Source: an uncultured Clostridia bacterium
Lineage (GTDB): Bacteria > Bacillota > Clostridia > TANB77 > CAG-508
Length of the DNA: 22,328 bases
Reading direction: 5' to 3'
NCBI GenBank assembly: GCA_944388615.1
Contig: CALXJL010000009.1
Coordinates: 1-22,328, forward strand
The position numbers and the translations under genes were made by a program. Below, piece after piece: positions 14,658-22,285 of the stretch; position 1 is the first letter of the stretch; every line of letters begins with the position of its first letter. The notes under the pieces are model-generated. The model was not told the origin of the DNA, did no database searches, and saw nothing but the letters and a program-made list of their open reading frames with translations.

Positions 14658-15488
14658 ATGGATGAAAAAATTAGTATTTTAATTGCAGATGATAATAATG
14701 AATTTGCAAACACTTTGACAGAATATTTAGAAAAAGACGAAGACATTAAGGTTTTAGGTAAGGCAAAAAATGGTAATGAAGCTTATGAAATGATAGTTTC
14801 TGGAAGACCAGATGTGGTATTATTAGATGTAATAATGCCTCATTTAGATGGTTTAGGAGTTTTAGAAAGACTAAATATGACACATATGGAAAAAAGACCT
14901 ATGTGTATAATGTTATCAGCAGTAGGACAGGACAAGATTACAAACAGAGCAATCAATTTAGGGGCACAATATTATGTGGTTAAACCATTTGATATCGAAT
15001 TATTAATTAAGAGAATAAAAGACTTAAGGAATAATAAAACTGTACAAAATACAAATACAACAAGTAATTTATTTATTACAAGAGAAACTAAAACACCATA
15101 TATAGAGATACCAGAAGAGAATAAAAAGAGTGATAAGGGCATAGAAGCATTAGTTACAAATGTTATTCATGAAGTTGGAGTACCAGCACATATAAAAGGA
15201 TATCAATATTTAAGAGAAGCTATTATAATGGTAGTTAATGATATAGATATAATAAATCAAATAACTAAACAATTATATCCAGATATAGCTGATAAGTATA
15301 AAACTACTCCATCTCGTGTAGAACGTGCAATTCGCCACGCAATAGAAGTAGCATGGGGAAGAGGACAAGCAGATGTTGTTGAAAATATATTTGGATATAC
15401 AATTTCAGCAAGTAAAGGAAAACCAACAAATTCAGAATTTATTGCAATGATTGCAGATAAATTAAGACTAGAATTAAAGAGTGCATAA
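14658..15488 (+). CDS. spo0A: Sporulation master regulator Spo0A
   Basis: Spo0A is the response regulator that, when phosphorylated, commits the cell to sporulation. The receiver domain (1-125) has D10/D11, phosphoacceptor D57 (VVLLDVIMP) and the VKPF lysine. A variable linker (about 128-160) precedes the Spo0A-specific DNA-binding domain (about 165-276), recognised by TTPSRVERAIRHAIEVAWGRG and the preceding VTNVIHEVGVPAHIKGYQYLR. The frame is open to ATG 14643, but GAGGGGG (14646-14651) lies 6 bases before ATG 14658, giving 276 residues. Unlike the common arrangement, spoIVB is not directly upstream; a YigZ-family gene is. A strong terminator follows, so spo0A is a single-gene transcript. 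Confidence 0.97.
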   Translation: MDEKISILIADDNNEFANTLTEYLEKDEDIKVLGKAKNGNEAYEMIVSGRPDVVLLDVIMPHLDGLGVLERLNMTHMEKRPMCIMLSAVGQDKITNRAINLGAQYYVVKPFDIELLIKRIKDLRNNKTVQNTNTTSNLFITRETKTPYIEIPEENKKSDKGIEALVTNVIHEVGVPAHIKGYQYLREAIIMVVNDIDIINQITKQLYPDIADKYKTTPSRVERAIRHAIEVAWGRGQADVVENIFGYTISASKGKPTNSEFIAMIADKLRLELKSA

Positions 15489-15508
15489 TAAATTCATATT
15501 ATATATGT

Positions 15509-15542
15509 AACAAGATAGATGTAATAGTCTATCTTGTTTTTT
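15509..15542 (+). terminator. Rho-independent terminator after spo0A
   Basis: AACAAGATAGA (15509-15519) and TCTATCTTGTT (15528-15538) form an 11-bp perfect stem with an 8-base loop, ending in a run of six Ts (15537-15542). Confidence 0.88.
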
Positions 15543-15593
15543 ATGTATATCTATAGTATACTAATTATAGAGGATTTAGGGAGGTAATAGCAA

Positions 15594-17366
15594 ATGGAGT
15601 ATAAACCAAAATTTGAATCAGAAGAAGAAAGCAAAAAATTTGAAGAATTAATGGAAGATAAAATATTAAAACAAGTAGATAAAATGATTTTATCTAATGA
15701 TGATCAAGTTTTGAGATTTTTGGAAATATTTAGCTCAATACTTTTATTTGAATATAATAAAAGATTTCCAGAACCTAATTATTCTATATATTTAACTTAT
15801 AGAATCAAATCAGTTAAAAGTAATATAGATAAAATATCAGATTATTTACGAAGATTAAAAGAAGAAAATGGTAAGATTTCAATTAAAGAAATTACAGATC
15901 TTATAGGAATGAGAATAGTTGTAGAAAAAATACCACATAATATATCAATTAGTAAAAATAATCCTGAATATGAAGAATTTAAAGAACTCCAAGAACAAAG
16001 ATATAAAAATGAAGAAATTTCAAGAAAATTCCATGAGGCAGAAGTAGATATTTTAGATGGGGATTTTACATATAAAGAATATTACACAAAAAGTAAAGAA
16101 TTAATAAATTCCATTTTAAATATTTTGAATTCTGAAAAGGAATCTAAAAATTATGCAGAAAAACTAAAAAAGACGTATTATGAATTAATAGAGAAGTGTG
16201 ACACAGAATTAAAAAGACTAGATATATTAGGAGAAGAAGATAGTAAATTTAATTTAAAAAGATTAAAAGAAAGAGAAGGAAAAGAAGGCATTGTAGATTT
16301 TGTACAATTATTATCTGATTTTGATTCAAGAATAGATAGTAGATTAGCATTAAAATTGTATACAAATGCATTACCGGAAATAATACGTAATTCAGAGGAA
16401 TTACAAAAATTGGGTATATCTATAAGTGATGATAAAAAGAGAAATGCACAAAAAAGAGAAGAGAGTGGTTATGTTGCGGATTTTATTGGAATAGATTTTG
16501 AAGAGGTACCATTATTGTGTGAATTACAGATAATGAATGTAGATGAACATGAACAAAGTACGAAAGGTTATTCTGCACATATTTCTATGCCTGGTAAAAG
16601 TCATGAACATTGTGAATTGCCTCCTGCATATGCAAATAGAATGATAAGAGAATTAAATAATATTGGGACAAATAGAAAATTAAATAATGATCAATTACGT
16701 ATAATAAATATAATGATGCGTAATAAAATGCTTAATCCATCACAATTAAGATTTTTTAATAATATTATTTGTAGTAATAATTATATTACAGACATTAATA
16801 ATAATAAATTGGGAATAGAGGTTAAAGAAGAAGATTTTGATGAATTAAAAAGTATAATGGAAGATATTGATATAAAAAAACAAGAAGAATTATATAAAAT
16901 ATTATATAATGAAGGAATTACACATTTTAATATTTGGGCAGATAATATATCTGCATTACAAGTAACAGTAAGATTAGATAAAGATTCTTCTGTAGAAGAT
17001 AGGGTGAAAATCTATTATGATAATGCATATGAACGTTTATCAAATGCATTAAGGGGAAGAACCAAGGGATATAATTTAGATCGTTCAAATGCTCAATTTA
17101 ATGAAAAATATTTAGGAAAAGTGTATCAATATCAGAATGAGTGGTTGAACAGTAAAATGTTTAATGATCCAAATGATCTAGAAAAGAAGAATAATCCTCA
17201 TGCGAAATCTGTAATGGGGTTTGAGATAAAGGAATATATCGAAGATGGTGAATATGATAGATTTGTAGAATACATAGACAATTTCATGAATAATAAATCA
17301 GAATCAAAAGAATCTTCTGATGATTCATATGAGAATCAAGGGGACTCAGATGGAATAACAAGATAA
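15594..17366 (+). CDS. RelA/SpoT-like nucleotidyltransferase domain protein with a large insertion
   Basis: 590 residues. Elements of the (p)ppGpp synthetase fold appear in order: YRIKSVKSNIDKI (69-81, the R-x-K-S motif), ITDLIGMRIVV (100-110, D-x-x-G-x-R), SGYVADFIGIDF (291-302, G-loop with Y293) and CELQIMNVDEHE (309-320, matching the EIQ-R-T strand), then STKGYSAHI with H329. About 180 charged, helix-prone residues (about 112-290) separate the second and third motifs, far more than in RelQ/RelP-type synthetases. The hydrolase (HD), TGS and ACT domains of Rel are absent. It could make (p)ppGpp or a related nucleotide, or be a toxin-like relative; the reaction is inferred. GGGAGGT lies 8 bases before the ATG. 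It stands between spo0A and yyaC. The last 20 residues are acidic and serine-rich. Confidence 0.7.
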   Translation: MEYKPKFESEEESKKFEELMEDKILKQVDKMILSNDDQVLRFLEIFSSILLFEYNKRFPEPNYSIYLTYRIKSVKSNIDKISDYLRRLKEENGKISIKEITDLIGMRIVVEKIPHNISISKNNPEYEEFKELQEQRYKNEEISRKFHEAEVDILDGDFTYKEYYTKSKELINSILNILNSEKESKNYAEKLKKTYYELIEKCDTELKRLDILGEEDSKFNLKRLKEREGKEGIVDFVQLLSDFDSRIDSRLALKLYTNALPEIIRNSEELQKLGISISDDKKRNAQKREESGYVADFIGIDFEEVPLLCELQIMNVDEHEQSTKGYSAHISMPGKSHEHCELPPAYANRMIRELNNIGTNRKLNNDQLRIINIMMRNKMLNPSQLRFFNNIICSNNYITDINNNKLGIEVKEEDFDELKSIMEDIDIKKQEELYKILYNEGITHFNIWADNISALQVTVRLDKDSSVEDRVKIYYDNAYERLSNALRGRTKGYNLDRSNAQFNEKYLGKVYQYQNEWLNSKMFNDPNDLEKKNNPHAKSVMGFEIKEYIEDGEYDRFVEYIDNFMNNKSESKESSDDSYENQGDSDGITR

Positions 17367-17418
17367 TTTATGAATAAAAAAATAAAATGCAAATATACTA
17401 AAATAAATAGGTGAGAGT

Positions 17419-17916
17419 ATGAACAATATATTTGCATATAGATTAAATAAACTTTTATTAAAAAATAAAAGTGATGAAATATATATTTACTGTATTGGAA
17501 GTAATAATACTACTGGAGATGCTTTAGGTCCATTGGTGGGTAGTATATTAAAAAAATGTATTATTTCTAGAAAGATAAATATAATAGGAGATTATAATAA
17601 TCCATTAACATATAAAAAAATGTTAGAATTAAATATAGTAAAAAAAACTAATATATATATTGATTCTGCACTAGGGAATTTATTAGATATAGGTAAAATT
17701 ATTGTAAATAAAAAACAAATTATTCCTGGAAAAGCTTTAAATAAACAGTATATTACATTAAAAAGTGGAATATCAATAAAAGCAATTGTAGGAGAGAATA
17801 AGCAAAATTCTATTCTTAATATAATCGAATTAAATAAAATATCATATGAATATATAAAAGATTTTGCTTATTTTCTATCAGAAAATATATATAAAACTAT
17901 TAAAAATTTTGAATAA
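17419..17916 (+). CDS. yyaC: Spore protease YyaC
   Basis: 165 residues of the GPR-like peptidase family (spore protease YyaC). The key block is IYCIGSNNTTGDALGPLVGSILK (in the family C-I-G-[ST]-[DN]-x-[ST]-T-G-D-[AS]-L-G-P-L-V-G), which carries the conserved aspartate. Further matches are YIDSALG and PGKAL, then LKSGISIKAIVG. The protein is expressed during sporulation in Bacillus; its substrate is not firmly established. AGGTG sits 5 bases before the ATG. It is shorter at the C-terminus than the roughly 200-residue Bacillus protein but keeps the core. It lies 52 bases after the RelA-like gene. Confidence 0.88.
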   Translation: MNNIFAYRLNKLLLKNKSDEIYIYCIGSNNTTGDALGPLVGSILKKCIISRKINIIGDYNNPLTYKKMLELNIVKKTNIYIDSALGNLLDIGKIIVNKKQIIPGKALNKQYITLKSGISIKAIVGENKQNSILNIIELNKISYEYIKDFAYFLSENIYKTIKNFE

Positions 17917-17973
17917 CTTGGTAAAAAAAGGAAAAAATCTATATATAAAGAAATATGGCGGGAGGAATTATAT

Positions 17974-18318
17974 ATGGATGAGAATAAAGTTAAAAATTTA
18001 GTAGTTTTAAAACAATTACCTTCAAATCTTATAGAAGAGGCTTTTATTGTATTAAAGGATAATAAAAAAGTAAAAAATATAGAGTATTCGAATAATAAAT
18101 TCAGTTCAGAAGAAGCAAAAGATCCAAATAAGTTTGATTATATTGTTAAAGAAGCGGAAATGGTTGTTCAAGATTATATAAGTAAGATAGAAAGTAGAGA
18201 AAATAAATTTTTAAATAATGGTAAAGAACTTAAGGCAGAATATAAAAAAGTTAGGAAATTAAATATAACATTGGGGATAATGCTTATACTGAGCCTTGTT
18301 ATGGTTATATTAAAATAA
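17974..18318 (+). CDS. Small tail-anchored membrane protein of unknown function
   Basis: 114 residues. Residues 1-95 are hydrophilic, highly charged and helix-prone, with short lysine-rich stretches such as LKDNKKVKNIEYS. The only hydrophobic helix is at the very C-terminus (about 96-113, ITLGIMLILSLVMVIL), so the soluble part should face the cytoplasm with a tail anchor. I recognise no domain. The ribosome binding site is strong (GGGAGGA, 17958-17964). It lies between yyaC and the spoIVFA/spoIVFB pair, so a sporulation link is possible but is guilt by association only. A modest terminator follows. Confidence 0.7.
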   Translation: MDENKVKNLVVLKQLPSNLIEEAFIVLKDNKKVKNIEYSNNKFSSEEAKDPNKFDYIVKEAEMVVQDYISKIESRENKFLNNGKELKAEYKKVRKLNITLGIMLILSLVMVILK

Positions 18319-18330
18319 ATTAGAAAAATT

Positions 18331-18358
18331 CAACTTTGAAATATAAGTTGTTTTTTTT
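18331..18358 (+). terminator. Terminator before spoIVFA
   Basis: CAACTT (18331-18336) pairs with AAGTTG (18345-18350) across an 8-base loop, followed by eight Ts (18351-18358). The stem is short and AT-rich, but the T-run is excellent. Confidence 0.6.
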
Positions 18359-18438
18359 ATGGGATAGAAAATTTCTATTAGTAATAAAAATAATAGACAA
18401 ACATATAAATTAAATATAAATCTAGATAGGAGAGATAT

Positions 18439-19329
18439 ATGGAAAGAAGTATAAGTGTTGATGAAAGAATGAAAAGGGCAGAAGAAATATATAATAGGAG
18501 ACATAGAGTAAATGGAAAAACAAATACAATAAATATAACAAAATCAAAAAAAATATTAACAAAAAAATTATTTATAAAAATAATAATATGTATGATTATT
18601 TATTCGATTTTCTGGATGCTAAAGTATTCAGATGAAAATTGGAATAAAAAAATTAATGAATACTTATCAACAAATACAAATTTTATAGAATTGGGCAAAT
18701 CATTTTATGACAGTATAAAAAATGCATTATCTAATTTTAATTCATATATTGTCAATATAAGTAATGAAGAAAAAATAGAACAAGATAATAGTACTAATTC
18801 AGAAGTCATAGAAAATAATGATGAAAATAATATTGAAACACAAACAAACACTACAGAAGAATTAAATGGTATTGGTGGAGGCGAAACTACAGAAGAAATA
18901 CAACCAGAAAGTCAAATGGAAAAAGATTCAAAAACCATAAAGGAAAATTATAGTTTTATAATACCAGTTCAAGGTGTGATATCATCAAGATTTGGACCAA
19001 GAGAATCTACCCAAATAATATCTGCGAATCATGCAGGTATAGATATAGCTGCAGAAACAGGAAAATCAATAGTATCAGCAACAGACGGAATTGCTACAGA
19101 AGTATCTACAGAAGGAGATTATGGAAAACATATAACTATAACAAATGATGATTTAACAATACTATATGCACATTGTAGTGAATTACTAATAACAGAAGGC
19201 ACTAATATTACACAAGGAACAGAAATTGCTAAAGTGGGTTCTACAGGGAAAGCAACAGGACCTCATTTACATTTTGAAATAAAGTTTCAAGGAAGACTAG
19301 TTAATCCAGAATATATTATGAGTTTTTAA
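18439..19329 (+). CDS. spoIVFA: SpoIVFA-like membrane protein with M23 (LytM) peptidase domain
   Basis: 296 residues: basic N-terminus, one transmembrane helix (about 44-61), an acidic low-complexity linker (about 110-165) and a C-terminal LytM/M23 domain (about 172-296) starting FIIPVQGVISSRFGPRES. Zinc ligands of an active peptidase are visible: H198 and D202 (HAGID), H245 (YAH) and H276-x-H278 (GPHLHFE). The assignment rests mainly on position: it lies 26 bases before an M50 site-2 protease, the same order as spoIVFA-spoIVFB in Bacillus, where SpoIVFA holds and restrains the SpoIVFB protease at the forespore membrane. It could instead be a plain cell-wall endopeptidase. AGGAGAG lies 4 bases before the ATG. 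No clear sigma-E promoter was found. Confidence 0.8.
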   Translation: MERSISVDERMKRAEEIYNRRHRVNGKTNTINITKSKKILTKKLFIKIIICMIIYSIFWMLKYSDENWNKKINEYLSTNTNFIELGKSFYDSIKNALSNFNSYIVNISNEEKIEQDNSTNSEVIENNDENNIETQTNTTEELNGIGGGETTEEIQPESQMEKDSKTIKENYSFIIPVQGVISSRFGPRESTQIISANHAGIDIAAETGKSIVSATDGIATEVSTEGDYGKHITITNDDLTILYAHCSELLITEGTNITQGTEIAKVGSTGKATGPHLHFEIKFQGRLVNPEYIMSF

Positions 19330-19355
19330 ATATATATAATTATGGAGGAGATTTA

Positions 19356-19946
19356 ATGAAAATAAAAATCGACTATAAGATATTGATAATTGTATGTATT
19401 TTGGCTTTAACTAAACAAATTCCTATATATTTATTGTTCATGTTATTTACTTTTATACATGAATTAGGTCATATAATAGTGGCTAAATTATTAGGACAAA
19501 AAATATATTTAATAAATATTTTGCCAATTGGTTGTAGTGTGAATTTAGGAATAAACATAGATGATTATAATATAAAGGTGAAAAAAGGAAGATTAATAAA
19601 TTTAAAGAAATTTATAATAGCATTAGCAGGACCTCTTACCAGTATTTTGATTGCAATAATAATTATGTGTATAAATAAAAATGCTGTATATTTAATATAT
19701 ACAAATCTTTTAATTGGATTATTTAATTTATTACCAATATATCCTTTAGATGGAGAACAATTTTTAAGAAATATTTTAAAACTTTTTAAAGGCATGAAAA
19801 AAGCAAATAATATTGCTAATATAGTATCATATACTACGCTTGTAATATTCACTGTAATAACATCAATCATAATATTAAAATGGCATAATATAGCTATTAT
19901 AGTTGTAATATTATATTTATGGTATATGAAACTATTTGGTAGATAA
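19356..19946 (+). CDS. spoIVFB: M50 site-2 protease, SpoIVFB-like (pro-sigma-K processing)
   Basis: 196 residues, polytopic. The zinc-protease motif FIHELGHIIVAK (H35-E36-x-x-H39) lies in the second hydrophobic segment. The conserved third ligand lies in NLLPIYPLDGEQFLRNILK (D132). AGPLTSI (about 91-97) is also family-typical. The family cleaves substrates inside the membrane; SpoIVFB activates pro-sigma-K in the mother cell. No CBS domain is present, and the protein is shorter than the Bacillus one, ending after the fifth or sixth hydrophobic segment. GGAGGAG precedes the ATG. Pairing with the M23 protein upstream makes SpoIVFB the best call; a general M50 protease is the alternative. Confidence 0.85.
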   Translation: MKIKIDYKILIIVCILALTKQIPIYLLFMLFTFIHELGHIIVAKLLGQKIYLINILPIGCSVNLGINIDDYNIKVKKGRLINLKKFIIALAGPLTSILIAIIIMCINKNAVYLIYTNLLIGLFNLLPIYPLDGEQFLRNILKLFKGMKKANNIANIVSYTTLVIFTVITSIIILKWHNIAIIVVILYLWYMKLFGR

Positions 19947-19972
19947 ACATAAAATAAATTGCTGGAAAATAC

Positions 19973-20001
19973 TTGCAATTACATAATTTCTATGATAAAA
20001 T
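19973..20001 (+). promoter_or_regulatory. Sigma-A promoter for rpsF-ssb-rpsR
   Basis: TTGCAA (19973-19978) and TAAAAT (19996-20001) have a 17-base spacer. The start would be near 20008, giving a leader of about 100 bases. AATTGC (19957-19962) and GCAATT (19975-19980) form an inverted repeat overlapping the -35 box. Confidence 0.6.
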
Positions 20002-20037
20002 ACCAATGTTTGAAAAATAGAAAAAACTTATCAAACA

Positions 20038-20083
20038 GAGAAACTATAAAAATAGTTTTTCCTTACTTACATAAAATGTAGGT
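20038..20083 (+). promoter_or_regulatory. Structured rpsF leader (two hairpins)
   Basis: Hairpin 1 pairs GAGAAACTAT (20038-20047) with ATAGTTTTTC (20052-20061) across AAAA, with one G-U pair. Hairpin 2 pairs ACTTACAT (20065-20072) with ATGTAGGT (20076-20083) across AAA, with one G-U pair. The S6 operon leader in many bacteria binds the S6:S18 complex for autoregulation. I do not see that motif's characteristic CCG loop, so this assignment is only possible. Confidence 0.4.
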
Positions 20084-20108
20084 TTAAAATCCAAAAGGAG
20101 GTGAAATA

Positions 20109-20393
20109 ATGAACAAATACGAGAGTGTTATCATTATTAATCCATCTGTTGATGAAGAAGGAATAAAAGCCTTAATAGCAAAATTTACAGATTTGATTAA
20201 TAAACAAGGTAAATTAGAAAAAGCAGATGAACTTGGAAAAAGAAAATTAGCTTACGAAGTAAAGAAAAATACTGAAGGGTATTATGTAGTATTCTATTTC
20301 GAAGCAGAACCAAGTTTAATAGCTGAATTAGAGAGAATTTACAGAATTACAGACGAAGTAATTAAATTCATGACAGTAAAAGTAGACGAATAA
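20109..20393 (+). CDS. rpsF: 30S ribosomal protein S6
   Basis: 94 residues, normal length. MNKYESVIIINPSVDEEGIK and later LGKRKLAYEVKKNTEGYYVVFYF are the S6 signatures. S6 pairs with S18 on the central domain of 16S rRNA in the 30S platform. The start is fixed by a perfect AAGGAGGTG 6 bases upstream. It heads the conserved rpsF-ssb-rpsR operon. The encoded protein lacks the long acidic C-terminal tail found in Escherichia coli. Confidence 0.98.
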   Translation: MNKYESVIIINPSVDEEGIKALIAKFTDLINKQGKLEKADELGKRKLAYEVKKNTEGYYVVFYFEAEPSLIAELERIYRITDEVIKFMTVKVDE

Positions 20394-20410
20394 ATGGGGG
20401 CTTTCAAAAA

Positions 20411-20428
20411 GGTAATCAGAAGATTACC
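20411..20428 (+). repeat. Hairpin between rpsF and ssb
   Basis: GGTAATC (20411-20417) pairs with GATTACC (20422-20428) across AGAA. The 7-bp stem is perfect and has no T-run, so it is not a terminator. It precedes the ssb ribosome binding site by about 8 bases and may tune processing or translation within the operon. Confidence 0.5.
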
Positions 20429-20447
20429 ATGAAAGGAAGGAAATTAA

Positions 20448-20873
20448 ATGAACAAAGTAATTTTATTAGGAAGATTAACAAGAGACCCAGAAGTAAGATA
20501 TACACAAACAAATAATACATTAGTAGCGTCTTTTTCACTTGCAGTTAATAGAAGGTTTGTAAGACAAGGAGAAGAAAGACAAGCAGATTTCATAAATATA
20601 GTAGCTTGGAGCAAGCTAGGTGAATTCTGTAGTAAATATTTTAAAAAAGGTCAACAAGTTGCAATAGTAGGAAGAATACAAACAAGAACTTGGGACGATG
20701 AACAAGGTCAAAAACACTATGTAACAGAAGTAGTTGCAGAGGAAGCTTATTTTGCAGATAGTAAAAGAGATGGAGATATGGGAGGAAATTTTGATTCAAC
20801 ATTTGGTGCTATGCCAAGTACTGGAGCAAATTCAGATTTCGAAATATCTTCAGGAGATGACCTACCATTTTAA
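20448..20873 (+). CDS. ssb: Single-stranded DNA-binding protein
   Basis: 141 residues. The OB-fold (about 1-108) begins MNKVILLGRLTRDPEVRYT and includes NIVAWSKLGEF and VGRIQTRTW. A flexible glycine-, serine- and aspartate-rich linker follows and the protein ends in DDLPF, the acidic tip that recruits replication and repair partners. SSB coats single-stranded DNA during replication. Its position between rpsF and rpsR is the standard Firmicute arrangement. AGGAAGG provides the ribosome binding site. Nothing unusual. Confidence 0.97.
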   Translation: MNKVILLGRLTRDPEVRYTQTNNTLVASFSLAVNRRFVRQGEERQADFINIVAWSKLGEFCSKYFKKGQQVAIVGRIQTRTWDDEQGQKHYVTEVVAEEAYFADSKRDGDMGGNFDSTFGAMPSTGANSDFEISSGDDLPF

Positions 20874-20898
20874 TTTTTAGAAAAGGGGGGAAAACCAG

Positions 20899-21180
20899 AT
20901 GGCAGACAAGAAAAATAATAAAAATAATAATAGAAACAATATGGATGATGATTTTAATCCAAGATATAGAAAAATAAGAAAAAAGGTGTGTCCTTTATGT
21001 GCTGATAAAAATTTAGTTTTAGATTATAAAAATCCAGATCAATTGAGAAAATTTATCAGTGAAAAAGGAAAAATATCACCAAGAAGAGTAACAGGAGCAT
21101 GTGCAAAACATCAAAGAGATATAACATTAGCAGTTAAAAGATGTAGACAAATTGCTATGTTACCATATACACAAGGTTAA
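20899..21180 (+). CDS. rpsR: 30S ribosomal protein S18
   Basis: 93 residues. An extended asparagine- and lysine-rich N-terminus (about 1-30) precedes the S18 core: VCPLCADKNLVLDYKNPDQLRKFI (about 31-54), then GKISPRRVTGACAKHQRDITLAVKRCRQIAMLPY. The cysteine pair CPLC with the downstream Cys/His residues resembles the zinc-binding (C+) form of S18. S18 binds S6 in the 30S platform. GGGGGG before the ATG serves as the ribosome binding site. The operon ends at a strong terminator 13 bases downstream. Confidence 0.97.
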   Translation: MADKKNNKNNNRNNMDDDFNPRYRKIRKKVCPLCADKNLVLDYKNPDQLRKFISEKGKISPRRVTGACAKHQRDITLAVKRCRQIAMLPYTQG

Positions 21181-21192
21181 TATTTATATATT

Positions 21193-21235
21193 AAAAGGCT
21201 ATAATCTAGTATTTACAAAGGTTATAGCCTTTTTT
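21193..21235. terminator. Bidirectional terminator between rpsR and the patatin gene
   Basis: AAAAGGCTATAATC (21193-21206) pairs with GGTTATAGCCTTTT (21220-21233) with a single T-G pair in the 14-bp stem. A T-run closes the plus side (21230-21235); four Ts follow the stem on the minus side, so it can serve the convergent patatin gene as well. Confidence 0.85.
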
Positions 21236-21263
21236 AAACTTGTGATAAATAAGTGTGTGAACC

Positions 21264-22115
21264 TTAAAGAATCTCATTAAAATTTAAATGCTCAATCTTA
21301 GCAATTGTACAATCATAACCATACTGAAAACATTTATCTAACTTATTAGTATCTAGTAAACCAACTTTATCAGTATAAATGTTTAATACATAATCACTCT
21401 TGGCTAATCCATTTTCAGATATCTTATTCCCCATAATATCAATTGTTTTCATTGCTATATCCATCATATTACTTTTATTATTTATTTTTTCCGAATTAAA
21501 TTTAACTGCTATTACTTTATCTGCACCTTGTCTTTTGACTTCTTCTACAGGAATATTATCTAAAGCCCCACCATCAGCAAAAGCACAATTCTGTATATTA
21601 CAAGGACTAAATACTGCAGGAAAACTACTACTTGCTCTTACCATTTTACCAATAGATATATTATCTATATATTCTATGGAAGGATTAGTATTATTAGGAA
21701 TCTGATTGGTAAAAATATATTCTTTTCCTTGAATTAAATCTACAGAAGGAACTACTATAGGCATATCTATTTCAGAAATATTATTAAATCCTCTACGTTT
21801 TGCTAAATTATCGTATAATATTTCTATATCCTCACCAGATTTCATTCCAGTTATATTAGTTTTTCTAAAAATTTTATCTATACCTAATAAAAAAGGAAAA
21901 GTATTAGTTTTAGCAATATTAATAGCATATTTTTTGAATAATAAATAAATATAATATGGAGAATATCCCATTGCATAGAGTGTTGCGATCATGCTTCCAG
22001 AGCTTGTTCCACCAATTATATCTATTTTTATGTTGTTATCTTCTAATGCCTTTAATACTCCAGCATGAGCAATCCCCCTTATTCCACCACCAGAAAGAGC
22101 GAGTCCCAGTTTCAT
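21264..22115 (-). CDS. Patatin-like phospholipase
   Basis: 283 residues. The patatin Ser-Asp dyad fold is clear: oxyanion-hole motif SGGGIRGIAHAGV (8-20), nucleophile S38 in the G-x-S-x-G elbow GGTSSGSM, and D181 in FADGGALDN. VRASSSFPAVFSP (159-171) is also typical. Members of the RssA/YlbK-type group cleave acyl esters of phospholipids; the physiological substrate here is unknown. No signal peptide, so it is cytoplasmic or membrane-associated. AAAGGA lies 11 bases before the ATG, slightly far, but the N-terminal homology starts at residue 1. The gene converges on rpsR and shares its terminator. Confidence 0.93.
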   Translation of the reverse strand: MKLGLALSGGGIRGIAHAGVLKALEDNNIKIDIIGGTSSGSMIATLYAMGYSPYYIYLLFKKYAINIAKTNTFPFLLGIDKIFRKTNITGMKSGEDIEILYDNLAKRRGFNNISEIDMPIVVPSVDLIQGKEYIFTNQIPNNTNPSIEYIDNISIGKMVRASSSFPAVFSPCNIQNCAFADGGALDNIPVEEVKRQGADKVIAVKFNSEKINNKSNMMDIAMKTIDIMGNKISENGLAKSDYVLNIYTDKVGLLDTNKLDKCFQYGYDCTIAKIEHLNFNEIL

Positions 22116-22194
22116 AATTTATCAAATCCTTTACAATCAAACTTTAATATATTATTAACAGTAAAAGTAAGAATTATAACAAATAATACTTTAT

Positions 22195-22223
22195 TTGCAA
22201 TTTTATGTAAAGTGTGATACAAT
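22195..22223 (+). promoter_or_regulatory. Sigma-A promoter reading out of the right edge
   Basis: TTGCAA (22195-22200) and TACAAT (22218-22223) have a 17-base spacer. It should drive a plus-strand gene beyond the window. No coding sequence with a credible start is visible in the last 105 bases. Confidence 0.5.
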
Positions 22224-22263
22224 GTTAAGCAAGTTATGATATATAAAAGAGGATAGTGTAAAG

Positions 22264-22285
22264 TAATCTATGAAAAAATAGATTA
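22264..22285 (+). repeat. Hairpin in the leader at the right edge
   Basis: TAATCTAT (22264-22271) and ATAGATTA (22278-22285) form a perfect 8-bp stem with a 6-base loop, about 35 bases into the transcript predicted from the promoter at 22195-22223. Its purpose depends on the gene outside the window. Confidence 0.4.
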
